Shown here piece by piece: positions 34,301 through 44,956 of a stretch of DNA of 64,000 bases (its first letter is position 1; the number at the start of each line of letters is the position of its first letter). The notes below the pieces were generated by a model, which saw only the letters and a list, made by a program, of their open reading frames with translations, searched no databases and was not told the origin of the DNA. The stretch is taken from positions 310,001-374,000 of the forward strand of contig JAJOZX010000482.1 of NCBI GenBank assembly GCA_023014485.1. The letters are read 5' to 3'. Origin of the DNA: Bathynomus jamesi (lineage: Eukaryota; Arthropoda; Malacostraca; Isopoda; Cirolanidae). The translations under genes were made by a program, and so were the position numbers.

Positions 34301-34430
34301 TGGTTGTCAGGGGGCCAAGACTTTTCAACCAGCTTCCAAAGGACCTTAGAAACGTAACAGGGGTCTAAGTTGAAGTCTTCAAGAGAAGACTAGATGCCTG
34401 ACTCAGGACGGTACCAGATGAGCCGGGTGT
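31320..34430 (+). pseudogene. LINE endonuclease-RT polyprotein, broken
   Basis: Endonuclease part: IMICGNFNFP, and after the insertion NNCLDLVFTNNTNLIADI with SDYNLIEI (32056-32562). A stop at 32560, then the linker. RT part: IGQMKPHSAAGPHNWN (32930), a shifted KNYRPVSLTSHLTK (33125), HGFRSGRSCLSHL (33230), YTDFAKAFDKCDH (33340), SVPQGRALVPLLF (33500) and catalytic FADDTKISRK (33600). After it come the thumb and GVIMTDD, then RRRERYTIIYIWKMIEKLVPN (34120-34180). The C-terminal RLFNQLPKDLRNV lies in the same region (34320). Frameshifts near 33085 and 33200 and stops make it inactive. Confidence 0.9.
31421..32002. mobile_element. Snap-back mariner (DUF4817-type)
   Basis: Two inverted arms, 31421-31672 and 31750-32002, each carry the same outer end (CAGGGCTATTTAAAATGATT) and the first codons MASAQQKAFCVLQF. 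They are separated by a 77-bp spacer that continues the transposase only from the left arm (RRRYRTDPPGSQSIRRWY). Bounded by TA; it splits the CR1-like LINE endonuclease. Confidence 0.93.
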
Positions 34431-34682
34431 ACCTGGCTATGTACGGTGGAGAGCGCAAGAAATCAACTCGCTCCTCCACCAAGCCAGACCTAGAGACGGG
34501 GCCACCAGTTTGACCGCCGTGTGAAGAGAGACCAACGCACGAAACAGCAACAAGGTTAACAAGGTTACTACGAATCCATCGGCCATGGGATCGAGACCCG
34601 CTGAAGGCAGCCGGCGCGCAGCAAAACCCAGCTGTTCATCCTTCCACACAATAAAGAAAGTGGTTGGTAGATAAATGGGTAC

Positions 34683-34800
34683 CCTGGGTGGCCTAGTTGT
34701 TAAGACGCTGGGCTGCTGGTGGGGCGTGGTTCGAATTCCACGTTAAACTGTAGGTCTAAGGTGGAGTGAAAAGTTTGACCTACGTCAGAATGAACAATTC
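34683..34800 (+). repeat. tRNA-headed SINE-like repeat
   Basis: GGGTGGCCTAGTTGTTAAGACG resembles an A box and GTGGTTCGAATTCC a B box, about 55 bp apart. The tail GTAGGTCTAAGGTGG matches the unit of array C in the giant palindrome. Confidence 0.6.
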
Positions 34801-34825
34801 AGGCTGAAGCTAACCAAAGGTTGTG

Positions 34826-34879
<54 letters not shown>

Positions 34880-34882
34880 ATA

Positions 34883-35811
34883 CAGGGTGGGCGGAAAGTA
34901 GCTCCCTATTTTGGATTGGTAAAAAAATACGTATATTATCCATTTATTTCAGAAAAAATAATATGACAAGGTAGGCATACATGGTAGGTTTTCTCTAAAA
35001 TTCAATGTGGGCTCCAACTCTTTCCACCAGCTTCTGGAGCCGCCCAGGAATGGCGTCCACTGACTTTAGCAGGAACTCCGGCGGGATGGAGGACATGACT
35101 TCCCGAATTCGGTCCTCCAGTTCTTCCAATGTCCTCGGTTTGGTGCGGTAGACTTCTTCCTTTACCCACCCCCAAAGAAAGAAGTCGCACGGTTACCGCT
35201 GAAAAACGGCAGAATCGGTTCAGTGTAACGGTGTGGTGTGGTATGACCTCAGATCAGGTTGTGGGCCCGTTCCTTCTGCGCAACACCATGAATGCTGAGC
35301 GGTACCTTGCTATGTTGCGAAACGAGGTCTGGCCGGTTGTCAGCACATGGGAGAACATCGACGATCTGATATTTATGCAAGATGGCGCCCCTCCGCACTT
35401 CGCTCTTGTTGTCCGTGAGTGGCTGGATGCCCACTTCCCTGGGCGTTGGATGGGTCGTCGTGGTCCACATCAATGGCCAGCCAGGAGCCCCGACTTGACA
35501 CCGTGCGACTTCTTTCTTTGGGGGTGGGTAAAGGAAGAAGTCTACCGCACCAAACCGAGGACATTGGAAGAACTGGAGGACCGAATTCGGGAAGTCATGT
35601 CCTCCATCCCGCCGGAGTTCCTGCTAAAGTCAGTGGACGCCATTCCTGGGCGGCTCCAGAAGCTGGTGGAAAGAGTTGGAGCCCACATTGAATTTTAGAG
35701 AAAACCTACCATGTATGCCTACCTTTTCATATTATTCGTCTCTGAAATAAATGGATAATATACATATTTTTTTACCAATCCAAAATAGGGAGCTACTTTC
35801 CGCCCACCCTG
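34883..35811 (+). mobile_element. Snap-back mariner (DD41D type)
   Basis: Ends CAGGGTGGGCGGAAAGTAGC and its complement in (TA)n. The left 34883-35193 is an inverted copy of 35500-35811, so the element's own N-terminal half is replaced by a second 3' end. Confidence 0.93.
35194..35698 (+). pseudogene. mariner transposase C-terminal half
   Basis: Reads VVGPFLLRNTMNAERYL, then IFMQDGAPPHFALVV (second D) and RSPDLTPCDFFLWGW (third D, 41 residues on) through to HIEF and a stop. DNA-binding domains and the first D are missing because the left part is the inverted duplicate. The open frame upstream (35129-35193) is antisense arm sequence and not original protein. Confidence 0.9.
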
Positions 35812-36377
35812 TATATATATATATATATATATTGGTGAAGGCCGCTTCTGGCAAGCTTCAATTTCAATTTAAGCAGAAAGCCACAGACAAGAAGGAAAGA
35901 AACATCCATCAAGTTGGAAAGGGACTATATTTTGTATATTGCAACGTTTCAAGCACAAACTATGCTCATCCTCAGGCAAAAATTCTAAAAAGTTAAAAAC
36001 ATAATATTAAAAACCATAATGACATTAACAAAATAAAATAGGGAAAAAATCCACAAGCATTAAAAACAAAGTCACACTAAAAAAATTCTAGACAGTTACA
36101 ATTAAAAACCATAATGACTATTATAAAACAAAAGCGAACAATTAACAAGCTTTAAAACAATGAAAGTGACACTAAAAACGAACAATGAATAACAGCTATA
36201 AAATACAAAATGTAAAACTCAAAAAAACTAAAAATTCACAGGCTATCTTTTAAAACACAAAAATTAAAAACCCACACTAAAAGGAACACACCTTAAGTCT
36301 AAGCAGCACAGATTCCGAGGCAAAACTAAAAAAACAGAAGCATCTAAAACCAAGTAAAGGTTGGTTGTTCAAGATGT

Positions 36378-37920
36378 TCAGTTTAGACGGAGGGGAACGG
36401 ATGAAATATCAGAGTTAAGCGAAGGGGAGAGAGTTTTAATATACAGGGATTCTAAAAGTCTTAACGTTTGCTCACACGGAGCGGAATCTAAAATGTTAAA
36501 ATTAGCTAAAGTTATATCGACTTTGCATAGAATAACATGGCTGCGTATAGCTGAAGCTTCTTTAGTTTTCAAAGGTTTGTCAGTTCTATGGCTTATGCCC
36601 ATATGGGCACAGAAACGCGACTCGAGGCTCCGCACAGTGCTACCAATATAGCTCCGATCACATCGGGGACACTTGAATTCATAAACGACAGCACTGCGCA
36701 GAGCATCCGATACACGGTCTTTAACATTAAAATATGAGCCAATAGAACGACGGTTAACAAATACTAGTTTAAAATCTATTTGACAATAAAATTTACTAAG
36801 AAGTGGCAGAAGGTTATTACGACAATAGGAATTCAGATATCCCATTTCTGGGAGCACAAGATAATATACATCTTTAGGAACGTTAAAATTATACTTTTTA
36901 GGTTTGTAAATGTTAGCTAGAAATCTATTGATAGCGTTTTCCACAATCTGCAAAGGATAGCCATTATTCACAAAATATTTTCTTAAAAAAACAAATTCAT
37001 TATGCACACATTGATAGTTGGAACATAAATTATACGCTCGGTTAAGTAGGGTGTTTACAGATGCCAGCTTGTATTTAAAATCACAATAACTTAAAAAATT
37101 GAGACCAAGACCAGTGAACGTTTTCTTACGAAAAACTTAAGTAATAATAGAATCACTCTCTCTGCTAATCAGTAAATCCAAGAAAGGCAGCTTGGAGTCA
37201 GATTCTTCCTCCAGAGTAAACTTTATGTTTGGATGCAAGTTATTTAAAAATGTAAAAAATTGATGAGCACTGCTAGCATCAGTAAACACTGCAAAAATAT
37301 CGTCAACATATCGTCTATAAAAAATAGGCCTTATAGGGGTAGGAGGCTGGGTAAACATTTTGGTTTCTAAATATGTCATGAAACAATCTGCAGCCAAAGG
37401 GCCGATCGGAGATCCCATGCCCACGCCATCAATCTGCTGGTATATATCTCCATTAAATATAAAAGTACTACCTTTAAGAGTTTGCTCTAACATAGAATTA
37501 AGGTCATTTTTATCAAAACTTTGAAATTTGGGGGAATTACTAAAAACCTTGTCAAGGATAATTTTACGAGTTTCGTCCACAGGGATATTGGTAAACAGGG
37601 AACTGACGTCAAAACTTACCAAGTAATGGTTTGAGTTAAATTTCTTATTAAGGAGTTCCCTTTGAAAAGACGCGGAATCGGAAATAGTATACTCATTTTT
37701 GGAGAAAGGGGAAAGCAAACTAACCAAAAATTTGGCAAGATTATACGAGGGCAAGCTATATGAAGCCAGAATAGGCCTCAAAGGAATCCCGGGTTTGTGT
37801 ATCTTAGGGAGACAATATAGTCGTCCCAGATCACATCCCGTTGCAAAAAGTTTTTTATAAGTTATTAAATCTATTGCTTTTTTAGTTTTCAAAGATGACA
37901 GTAACCTATTGATTTTATTG
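36378..37920 (-). pseudogene. PLE RT-GIY-YIG protein, 5' truncated, one stop
   Basis: RT part: YCLPKIHKPGIPLRPI (about 37810), LVSFDVSSLFTNIP (37600), GVGMGSPIGPLAAD (37420) and catalytic FYRRYVDDIFAVF (37310). The linker carries one in-frame TAA (37137-37139). The endonuclease part is YEFKCPRCDRSYIGSTVRSLESR (about 36650), the GIY-YIG core with paired cysteines typical of Penelope elements, and LSPSLNSD near the end at 36378. PLEs use this nuclease for target-primed integration. The RT N-terminus is lost where the inverted arm begins (about 37911). Confidence 0.93.
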
Positions 37921-38068
37921 TCAAATAGATTTTAAACTAGTATTTGTTAACCGTCGTTCTATTGGCTCATATTTTAATGTTAAAGACCGTGTATCGGATG
38001 CTCTGCGCAGTGCTGTCGTTTATGAATTCAAGTGTCCCCGATGTGATCGGAGCTATATTGGTAGCACT

Positions 38069-38326
38069 GTGCGGAGCCTCGAGTCGCGTTTCTGTGCCCA
38101 TATGGGCATAAGCCATAGAACTGACAAACCTTTGAAAACTAAAGAAGCTTCAGCTATACGCAGCCATGTTATTCTATGCAAAGTCGATATAACTTTAGCT
38201 AATTTTAACATTTTAGATTCCGCTCCGTGTGAGCAAACGTTAAGACTTTTAGAATCCCTGTATATTAAAACTCTCTCCCCTTCGCTTAACTCTGATATTT
38301 CATCCGTTCCCCTCCGTCTAAACTGA
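38069..38326 (+). pseudogene. Inverted copy of the PLE endonuclease end
   Basis: Repeats RSLESRFCAHMGISHRTDK through to SSVPLRLN, identical to the C-terminus encoded on the minus strand at 36378. The frame begins inside the endonuclease, so it is a fragment, part of the right arm. Confidence 0.9.
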
Positions 38327-38829
38327 ACATCTTGAACAACCAACCTTTACTTGGTTTTAGATGCTTCTGTTTTTTTAGTTTTGCCTCGGAATCTGTGCTG
38401 CTTAGACTTAAGGTGTGTTCCTTTTAGTGTGGGTTTTTAATTTTTGTGTTTTAAAAGATAGCCTGTGAATTTTTAGTTTTTTTGAGTTTTACATTTTGTA
38501 TTTTATAGCTGTTATTCATTGTTCGTTTTTAGTGTCACTTTCATTGTTTTAAAGCTTGTTAATTGTTCGCTTTTGTTTTATAATAGTCATTATGGTTTTT
38601 AATTGTAACTGTCTAGAATTTTTTTAGTGTGACTTTGTTTTTAATGCTTGTGGATTTTTTCCCTATTTTATTTTGTTAATGTCATTATGGTTTTTAATAT
38701 GTTTTTAACTTTTTAGAATTTTTGCCTGAGGATGAGCATAGTTTGTGCTTGAAACGTTGCAATATACAAAATATAGTCCCTTTCCAACTTGATGGATGTT
38801 TCTTTCCTTCTTGTCTGTGGCTTTCTGCT

Positions 38830-38858
<29 letters not shown>

Positions 38859-38891
<33 letters not shown>
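38859..38891. repeat. (GA)n then (GATT)n microsatellite
   Basis: About 16 GA units followed by GATT units, directly beside HAO exon 4's donor site. Confidence 0.9.
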
Positions 38892-38894
<3 letters not shown>

Positions 38895-38917
38895 ATTGAT
38901 TGATTGATTAATTATAC

Positions 38918-39052
38918 CTTAAATGAGGAGGGAGTGTGAATCTGTTTCGAACATCTGCGTATCGGATTCCGCATGTGGGTACGTCCACAGTTAAGACCAA
39001 ACCTTTGTAACCAGAATTTTCTGCTCTTCGGATTAACTGAACCGCTATGTCT
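38918..39052 (-). CDS. Hao1: HAO exon 4
   Basis: Encodes DIAVQLIRRAENSGYKGLV, then TVDVPTCGIRYADVRNRF and TLPPHLR. TVD-P--G-R--D-RN is the conserved strand with the FMN-contacting aspartate. The acceptor is TTTGCAG|A, completing AGA with exon 3; the donor is TTTAAG|GTATAA. Confidence 0.96.
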
Positions 39053-39149
39053 CTGCAAACAAAAAATGTAATTTCACATGAATGCAAGCGTGACATGATT
39101 AATTTTCAAACATGTTCAAATACCATAAAAATTGTAACACCTTGTTTGG

Positions 39150-39156
39150 AAATATA

Positions 39157-39231
<75 letters not shown>

Positions 39232-39310
39232 GCGTTCGGGCGAATAGAGGCGAATCAACCAAAATCCCGAAATGGTTAATTTCCCTCTATTCGCCCGACC
39301 GCCTCATATG
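39150..39310. repeat. (TA)n with a 75-bp inverted repeat
   Basis: A long (TA)n run to about 39229, then GAGGCGTTCGGGCGAATAGAGG with its near complement ending at 39307. A small hairpin element, otherwise unassigned. Confidence 0.6.
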
Positions 39311-39576
39311 TATGTGCATTGGCGTAGCAACGGGGGAGAGGGGGTTAGAACCCCCCAAGGACCCTAGGAGTATAACAAAATAATAGTAAGCATTTATTCA
39401 CGGCCCATTACGATGAATTACTTTCAAAATTAAGTTTGAATTACTTAATTAGAAACTAGACCAGTGGTTCCCAATTTCAGGTCACGACCCGATAATATTA
39501 CGTACATGTTAGGACAATGAAATATACTAAAATAATCCATTTATGCAACACACTTAAAACCATGACCTTTTTTTTT

Positions 39577-39915
39577 AATTGAATTGAATAACCTTTATTA
39601 ATAACAAAATAAATACATTGATTTGACAATTTACAATGACATAAATAATTGTGACGCTGGACTATTTATTTTATTTAATTTGGCCCTTAAGCTTTAGGCT
39701 TTACTGGGCTCTTACTAAAAATAAACAATTAGGTATTATTAATTAATAATAAATAAATAAATAAGTAAATAAGTATTATTAATAGTTAAAGTATGTATTA
39801 AATTATCGTTATTGATATGACAAATGCAGTCACCATTGAAGGCATTATACTAATACCATACAAAGAAATCAATATTATAATGAGAGATAAGAACTGAACA
39901 ATCCCAAGAAATGTG
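39577..39915 (-). mobile_element. LINE 3' end, 5' truncated
   Basis: Nearly the same as 61975-62285 plus 63175-63230, with the A-rich tail at 39570. It supplies the uninterrupted form of the site where a mariner landed at 62287. Confidence 0.8.
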
Positions 39916-40376
39916 TTTTTTCCACTTTACGGAGACTTAAGACATATTTACGAAATTCAGTCGGCAAGATCGTCTCATTGGGCTTACATTTCTCAACATC
40001 CGCCAAGATATTCATTATTCATGTCAGCACAGAAGATATACTTGTACTATCTCACTTAGCCCAAAAACCCATATCGGCTCAGCTTCAGCTTGGGCTTGGA
40101 GTAATTGCGCTATATAAGATAAGTTGTTTGGATGTTTATAAATTGTTCCGTTTAAATGTGTATATATTTATGTTTAGATGTTTACAAATCTAGATTCCTG
40201 TACTGCATCCGAGATGTAACGTATATGTACAGTTGCCCGCATATGTAATGTTCCTCGCCTCACAGGCGACTCCGTACATGAGGCAACGCCGCAGTAATAG
40301 TCAAGGTATCCTAACTAGGGGAAGGTGGGTTGGAGGGGGGACAACCGAGTCCAACAACATATAATACAGACATATA

Positions 40377-40601
40377 CACGGTGAACCAAAAGTAGGTGGA
40401 CAGTAGGTTGAATACGGTTTGTGTTATATTATATTATAACTATGGTGTTCATTATAACTATGGTGTTTGTGTTTTATTATATTAAATATTATAACTAAAT
40501 TTATTTAAATTTTATTTTGTATTATAGTATACAAAAAAATTAAATATGTATTCTCAAAATAAACGTTATCATTTACTGTCCACCTACATTTGGTTCACCC
40601 T
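40377..40601. mobile_element. 225-bp mariner-type MITE
   Basis: Inverted ends GGTGAACCAAAAGTAGGTGG and TGTCCACCTACATTTGG...CACC, flanked by TA. The interior is non-coding. Confidence 0.75.
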
Positions 40602-40616
40602 ATATATCTAACGCCG

Positions 40617-40618
<2 letters not shown>

Positions 40619-40648
<30 letters not shown>
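40619..40648. repeat. (GT)n microsatellite
   Basis: About 15 GT units. Confidence 0.95.
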
Positions 40649-40651
<3 letters not shown>

Positions 40652-40805
40652 CTTTTAAATTTGAAAACATTTTTGTGATCACCTGAAGATCAGGGCCACC
40701 AACCTCAATTATCAAATGATATCTTCGTTAAAACTAACGAAAGTAACTTATCATGACTTAACCTAATCAATCGTCAAGGATGTACAGTTGACCTAATCGG
40801 GCATT

Positions 40806-43800
40806 AGGGTGTGTCAATTTTGGGGGTGAAATGACTAAATTGAAAATCATGTGATTTGGTAGCAATTTAATGTAATAATTTGGCATACAAAATAATATCC
40901 TTGCTTCAAAAACAATAAAAAATAACTCCTACCTACATCAATTTTAATTAAAAAATTCCATTTTTCTGTAAATTCGTAACAAAATAACAAATGTGCGCAA
41001 ACATCCTATCAACATTTAAAGTGGCAATAAGATATCATTCAGAGTCTTTATTTGAAAGTAACCAATGCAGTCATGTCCTTTTTGCTGTGGTTCCTTGACA
41101 TCAGCATTCGGCTTGCTACTTGCGCTTTGATGTAGCCTTCTCGCCTCTCGTGACTATAAACTTGACTAGCTGCTTCTGTGACCATTTTCACACATCTCTC
41201 CACACTCTGAGTATGAGAAGGCCACTTTGGCACTTGCATTGGGGCCTCTTTAAGTTGTGTTAAATCTTTGTTTGTTATACATGTTGTCAGTGGTGGCTCC
41301 AAAACTTCCGAACTCAAGTTAACTATAATTTCGTGGCATTGACGTTTATCGGAGGTACCTTCCTTGTCTAAACAGAGCAGTCTCTAAGCTGGTCATCATC
41401 TAGTGATGTTCCTCTAAACTTTAGAATGATTTCCACAGCCTCAGTTCGCTCTTTGGTACATTGGCTGCAGAGTATTGCTTGCAAAACTGCCTCTGGCCTA
41501 GCATACCAAGCGGACCTTCTCACCACAGGTAACACGATGTCCACCACTACTTTCCTTTGGGTTCTCAGTAGCTGTAATTGAAACAAGATGTGGTTGGGCC
41601 CCTCCATCCACATTGGATTAAGTTTTACATTGAACCAGTGAGGAAGATAAAACCCAATAATAAATTCAACAATCAACATCAAATTCTGTAGCATTTTGCC
41701 CTTCAGTGCATGTTTGGAAACCCAAATCCTGCAGAAACGAATCGCTGTAGTTAACCAACGACTGTGACTTACGGGTCCAATCTCCAAGAGAGCCAGATTT
41801 TGAGGCAACTCTCCTGATCTGATTGCTTGAACAATACGATAAGCGTAAGATTGATCCGTGCTGAGGTCTTTGATAAATTCTTCAGACAACACTGGAAGGG
41901 GAGGGCCTACTTCGACCTTTGGAAATTTTGTATTTATTTCTAATTCCGTTGCTTCATCTAGCATGTTGCCAAGGGGGCCTGACCACTTGTTGTTGCTCTT
42001 TGTAGGACCATCAAGTTCCTGGATGAGACGACGAAGAGGTAGTTCCCCTGTGTGCAAATCACATACAATCCAAACAAGCCTTCTTCCAAGTTTTTTCTCT
42101 AAATGCGTCATAACACCGCCCTGCCATCCAGTGTTCACCGCAGTTGAGTCTCCACCAACGGCCTGCAGTGAACTGTCAAGTCTTCTTTCTTGAAGCCAAC
42201 ATATTATTTGATCAGCAATTGCCTCTGCATGTTTCTTGCCTTCTACTTCTGCTTCAGGAACAAAGTGAAACAAATAGCGGCAACCAGATTCGGAATACAA
42301 AGAGTAGTGTTCTTCTTTGATGAGACCGGGAAACTTTCTGTCCATTCCCTCTACCTCTAGGAGAACTTTTGTGTCACCTCTTCTTCCATCAAACAAAAGA
42401 TAAGAGAGACCTTCCTCCTTTAAATCTTTTTCATGCTGATCAGATATTTCCTTCATTATTTTTTCTTGTGCTCTTCTTATCTTATTATGATATATCACTA
42501 AGGATGTATCCTCTCGGCTGATGAGGCCTGCATCTATCCAAGCGGCAGTGGCAATCTCTGCAGTCTCTCGTAGCCCCGTATGGTGGCAAATACTGGCAAG
42601 GGCAATGTTTGAGATGTCTTTAGTGTTGTATTTCATTCTCTTCGGCGAAGGTTCAGATGGCATTTTGGGGCTATCATCTGATGTTGCTTCTTTCTGTTCA
42701 TCTGAAGAGCTTTCAAAGAAGTGAGGAACCTCTTGATAGAGCTCTTCATCTCTTTGGGTGGCTTCTTCACTCTTCTTTTTCTTCCTTTCTTCCCTCTCTT
42801 GGATTTTCTCTTTTTTCTTAGCAATAACAATCTGTTTTTTGGTTTCTGAATAATCTGCCGAACCAATCTGCATACTCCATCGGCCTCCTGCCTTTGTTAT
42901 CTGCGCCTTTATGAAAGCCAGCTCCAAAACAGGGATCTTCTTCTCACGAGGACAGCGACAATCAATGTGAGGGTGAGGTTCTCTTCTGCATGAGGGAGAA
43001 CAATTGGCTTCAGAACACAACTCTATGGGACACTGGCAGTTAAAAATGTCAAGAAAGAAGAGTATCAAGTGTGTGCAGAAATTTATTTTTCTTTGCTAGT
43101 TTTCCTTTACCAAGTGATGTCTCAACTGTTTTGTGCCACAGCTTTGTTAATTTTAGCTCAATAGTTCTATACTGATTGAGTACAGGTGGTTTGAATAACA
43201 CATTAGCTTTTTTCCACTGATGCAGAAGAGGGGGAATCATGTCCCTTATGAGCTCTTTTTCTGTGTAGTTCCTTCTATCTTTTGTATTTTGTTCACGAAG
43301 GAGTAACCCTAGTCTCAGCATGTCTCGCACTGTTGGTAGTTCTGATACGGGAAGCTCCTTGCCTGTACCGACTAACAGGCTCAAGTGGCATGACGACTGA
43401 CCTCTTGTCTTCAATTTTGGCATCTTAGGAATATTTGAAAAGAAAGAAAAACATTTAAGTATTTTATATCAATTACGATGTTTCAAAGTTTAGTCATTCG
43501 ATGTTCTAAAATTCAATAAAAACTATTTCTTGGGATTACAACATAATTAGACAGAAGAATATGATGATAATAAATAATTGTAATAATCAATAATTAATCC
43601 ATACTTAGTTAAACTGTAGTATTCGTCTAGTAGAATAACTATGAAGTAGGTACAAGAGCAATAACAGCAAACCACCATCTATGACATCTAAGAGGCAACT
43701 GAGAGTGAGGGACAGTTCTATTCATGTTGTGACTTGTACATTGTACAACAACTATATGACCTTGAAAACACTCCATATGCGATCAGTGGGATAATTCTGT

Positions 43801-43996
43801 GACAGATGAATAGTTAATCAATTTATGTCCTATTATTTAGTAAGAGAGTCAATTTCTGAAACTTTAAGGTAAAATTGATGTAGGTAAGGGTTATTTTATT
43901 TCATTTTGGTTGGCTAATTTCAAGTTTTGACATGAAAAGACTATATTTTCACTACCAAAATTGATTTGAAAAAAGTTGACAAAATTGACACACCCT
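40806..43996 (-). mobile_element. 3.2-kb DDE-type transposon, 11-bp TSD
   Basis: A 16-bp perfect TIR AGGGTGTGTCAATTTT, flanked by the 11-bp direct repeat AATCGGGCATT (40795-40805 and 43997-44007). One long minus-strand protein fills most of it. The duplication length fits Mutator-like elements better than hAT or P; the superfamily is unproven. Confidence 0.88.
41048..43423 (-). pseudogene. Transposase-like protein with two frameshifts
   Basis: Three consecutive frames: 43423-43049 (MPKLKTRGQSSCHLSL...), 43068-41368 and 41385-41048, about 800 residues together. Cysteine-rich part CQCPIELC-EANCSPSC and HIDCRCPREKK; an acidic/basic linker; LLFDGRRGDTK (candidate first D, about 42390), AVGGDSTAVNTGW (candidate second D, about 42140), IVCDLHTGELPLRRLI (C-x2-H-type, about 42060) and GPVSHSRWLTTAIRF (about 41780). 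This order resembles hAT-like RNase H-fold transposases. The first frameshift is near 43060 (CTTCTTTCTTGA) and the second near 41385. Similar proteins are frequent but uncharacterised in arthropods, to my knowledge. Confidence 0.75.
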
Positions 43997-44289
43997 AATC
44001 GGGCATTCAATTTAATTTATTATTATATTTCGCACTGTAAAACAAAAAACAAGAATACATGGGGGCCCTGATCTTCAGGTGATCCCATTTTTGTTATGAT
44101 TTCTAAACTTAATTTGATGAGGTCTCCTGTAATCAAATTGCGCATAATATTTTTTATTTGAAGAACGAGTACTTTTTCCTAAGACACTATTGTAAGTTAT
44201 CGTAGCGTATTGCATATAATAATTTCAATAACCCAGTTTTGCATTAAAACAACGGAGTATAAATACCGTAACTCTTTAAGTTTTTTTAC

Positions 44290-44404
44290 CTATCCTTGTA
44301 AATATAAAGTTGAAAGAATCTTAATCCATTTTCGGCTGCAATCTCTTCGATACTTGATGTCGCAACTGTACTTAATGTGTAAACAGCTCCTATTTGTGAT
44401 GCAG
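44290..44404 (-). CDS. Hao1: HAO exon 3
   Basis: Encodes [19 protein letters not shown], then [20 protein letters not shown]. The tyrosine in QLYIYKD is a conserved substrate-binding residue. The acceptor is TTTCAG|CT, completing GCT with exon 2; the donor is GGATAG|GTAAAA. The phases link exons 2 and 4 exactly. Confidence 0.95.
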
Positions 44405-44542
44405 CTGAAATGATAAAGTGGGACAGCTGTTTAATCCAATCCTTCGAATGAATACAAATTATTTTTATATTTATTCGTTAAAAAATGTGTCTGCAAAATC
44501 GCATGAAGGAATTTCGGGTAATTAAAATTAGTTTACGTTCCG

Positions 44543-44582
<40 letters not shown>

Positions 44583-44585
<3 letters not shown>

Positions 44586-44956
44586 AAGAACGATGCTTGT
44601 ATAGGAGAATATTCCGCGCAAGATGAGAGCGAGAGAACGAAACAAATGAAAAAAATGAGGTAACCACCCGGGAATCGAACCCGAGATCTTCCGATTGCCG
44701 GTCAGATATGATAACCATTACACAACGGGCCTCACTCAATCAAATGCCGTAATTCCTCTACATACGCGCAGAAACCAATGCCCCAAGGGGGCACCTCCCG
44801 CATGCCGTACATTATATACATTTAAACTGCAAACACGCAGTATAATTAACGTAAAGAACGACGCTTGTATAGGAGAATATTCCGCGCAAGATGAGAGCGA
44901 GAGAACGAAACAAATGAAAAATGAGGTAACCACCCGGGAATCGAACCCGGGATCTT
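44583..44956 (-). repeat. tRNA-headed tandem repeat, 268-bp unit
   Basis: One full unit and a partial second (marker GTAAAGAACGA at 44583 and 44851), next to (TA)n. On the minus strand 44733-44658 reads like a tRNA with TGTAATGGTTATCAT and GGTTCGATTCCC. It is related to the array at 51247. Confidence 0.8.

Larger units (their letters stand above)
31317..34665 (+). mobile_element. CR1-like LINE, 5' truncated, mariner inside
   Basis: Starts inside the endonuclease (IMICGNFNFPFIKYKK at 31360), is interrupted by the 31421-32002 mariner, resumes near 32030 and runs through RT to a 3' region ending near CACACAATAAAG. It is flanked on the left by (TA)n. Confidence 0.88.
35833..38830 (-). mobile_element. 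Penelope-like element with inverted partial copy
   Basis: The left arm (35871-36793) and right arm (37912-38830) are near-identical inverted copies of the GIY-YIG region and 3' end. The unique centre holds the RT. A 38-nt tail (35833-35870) is present on the left side only, next to (TA)n. CTGAGGA (38726-38732) and GAAA (38751-38754) form a hammerhead-like core in each arm. Confidence 0.92.
40677..44084. mobile_element. MITE host of a nested transposon
   Basis: Outer ends GATCACCTGAAGATCAGGGCC (40677-40697) and the exact complement (44064-44084). CATTTTTGT flanks both sides with a one-base offset on the right. Subterminal sequence resembles the ends of the 4542-7835 transposon. Removing the 3.2-kb insertion leaves about 205 bp. 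Confidence 0.8.

Noticed and set aside
35129..35193. N-terminus of an intact 189-residue transposase
   Set aside because: These codons are antisense sequence of the inverted arm; the true protein start is missing.
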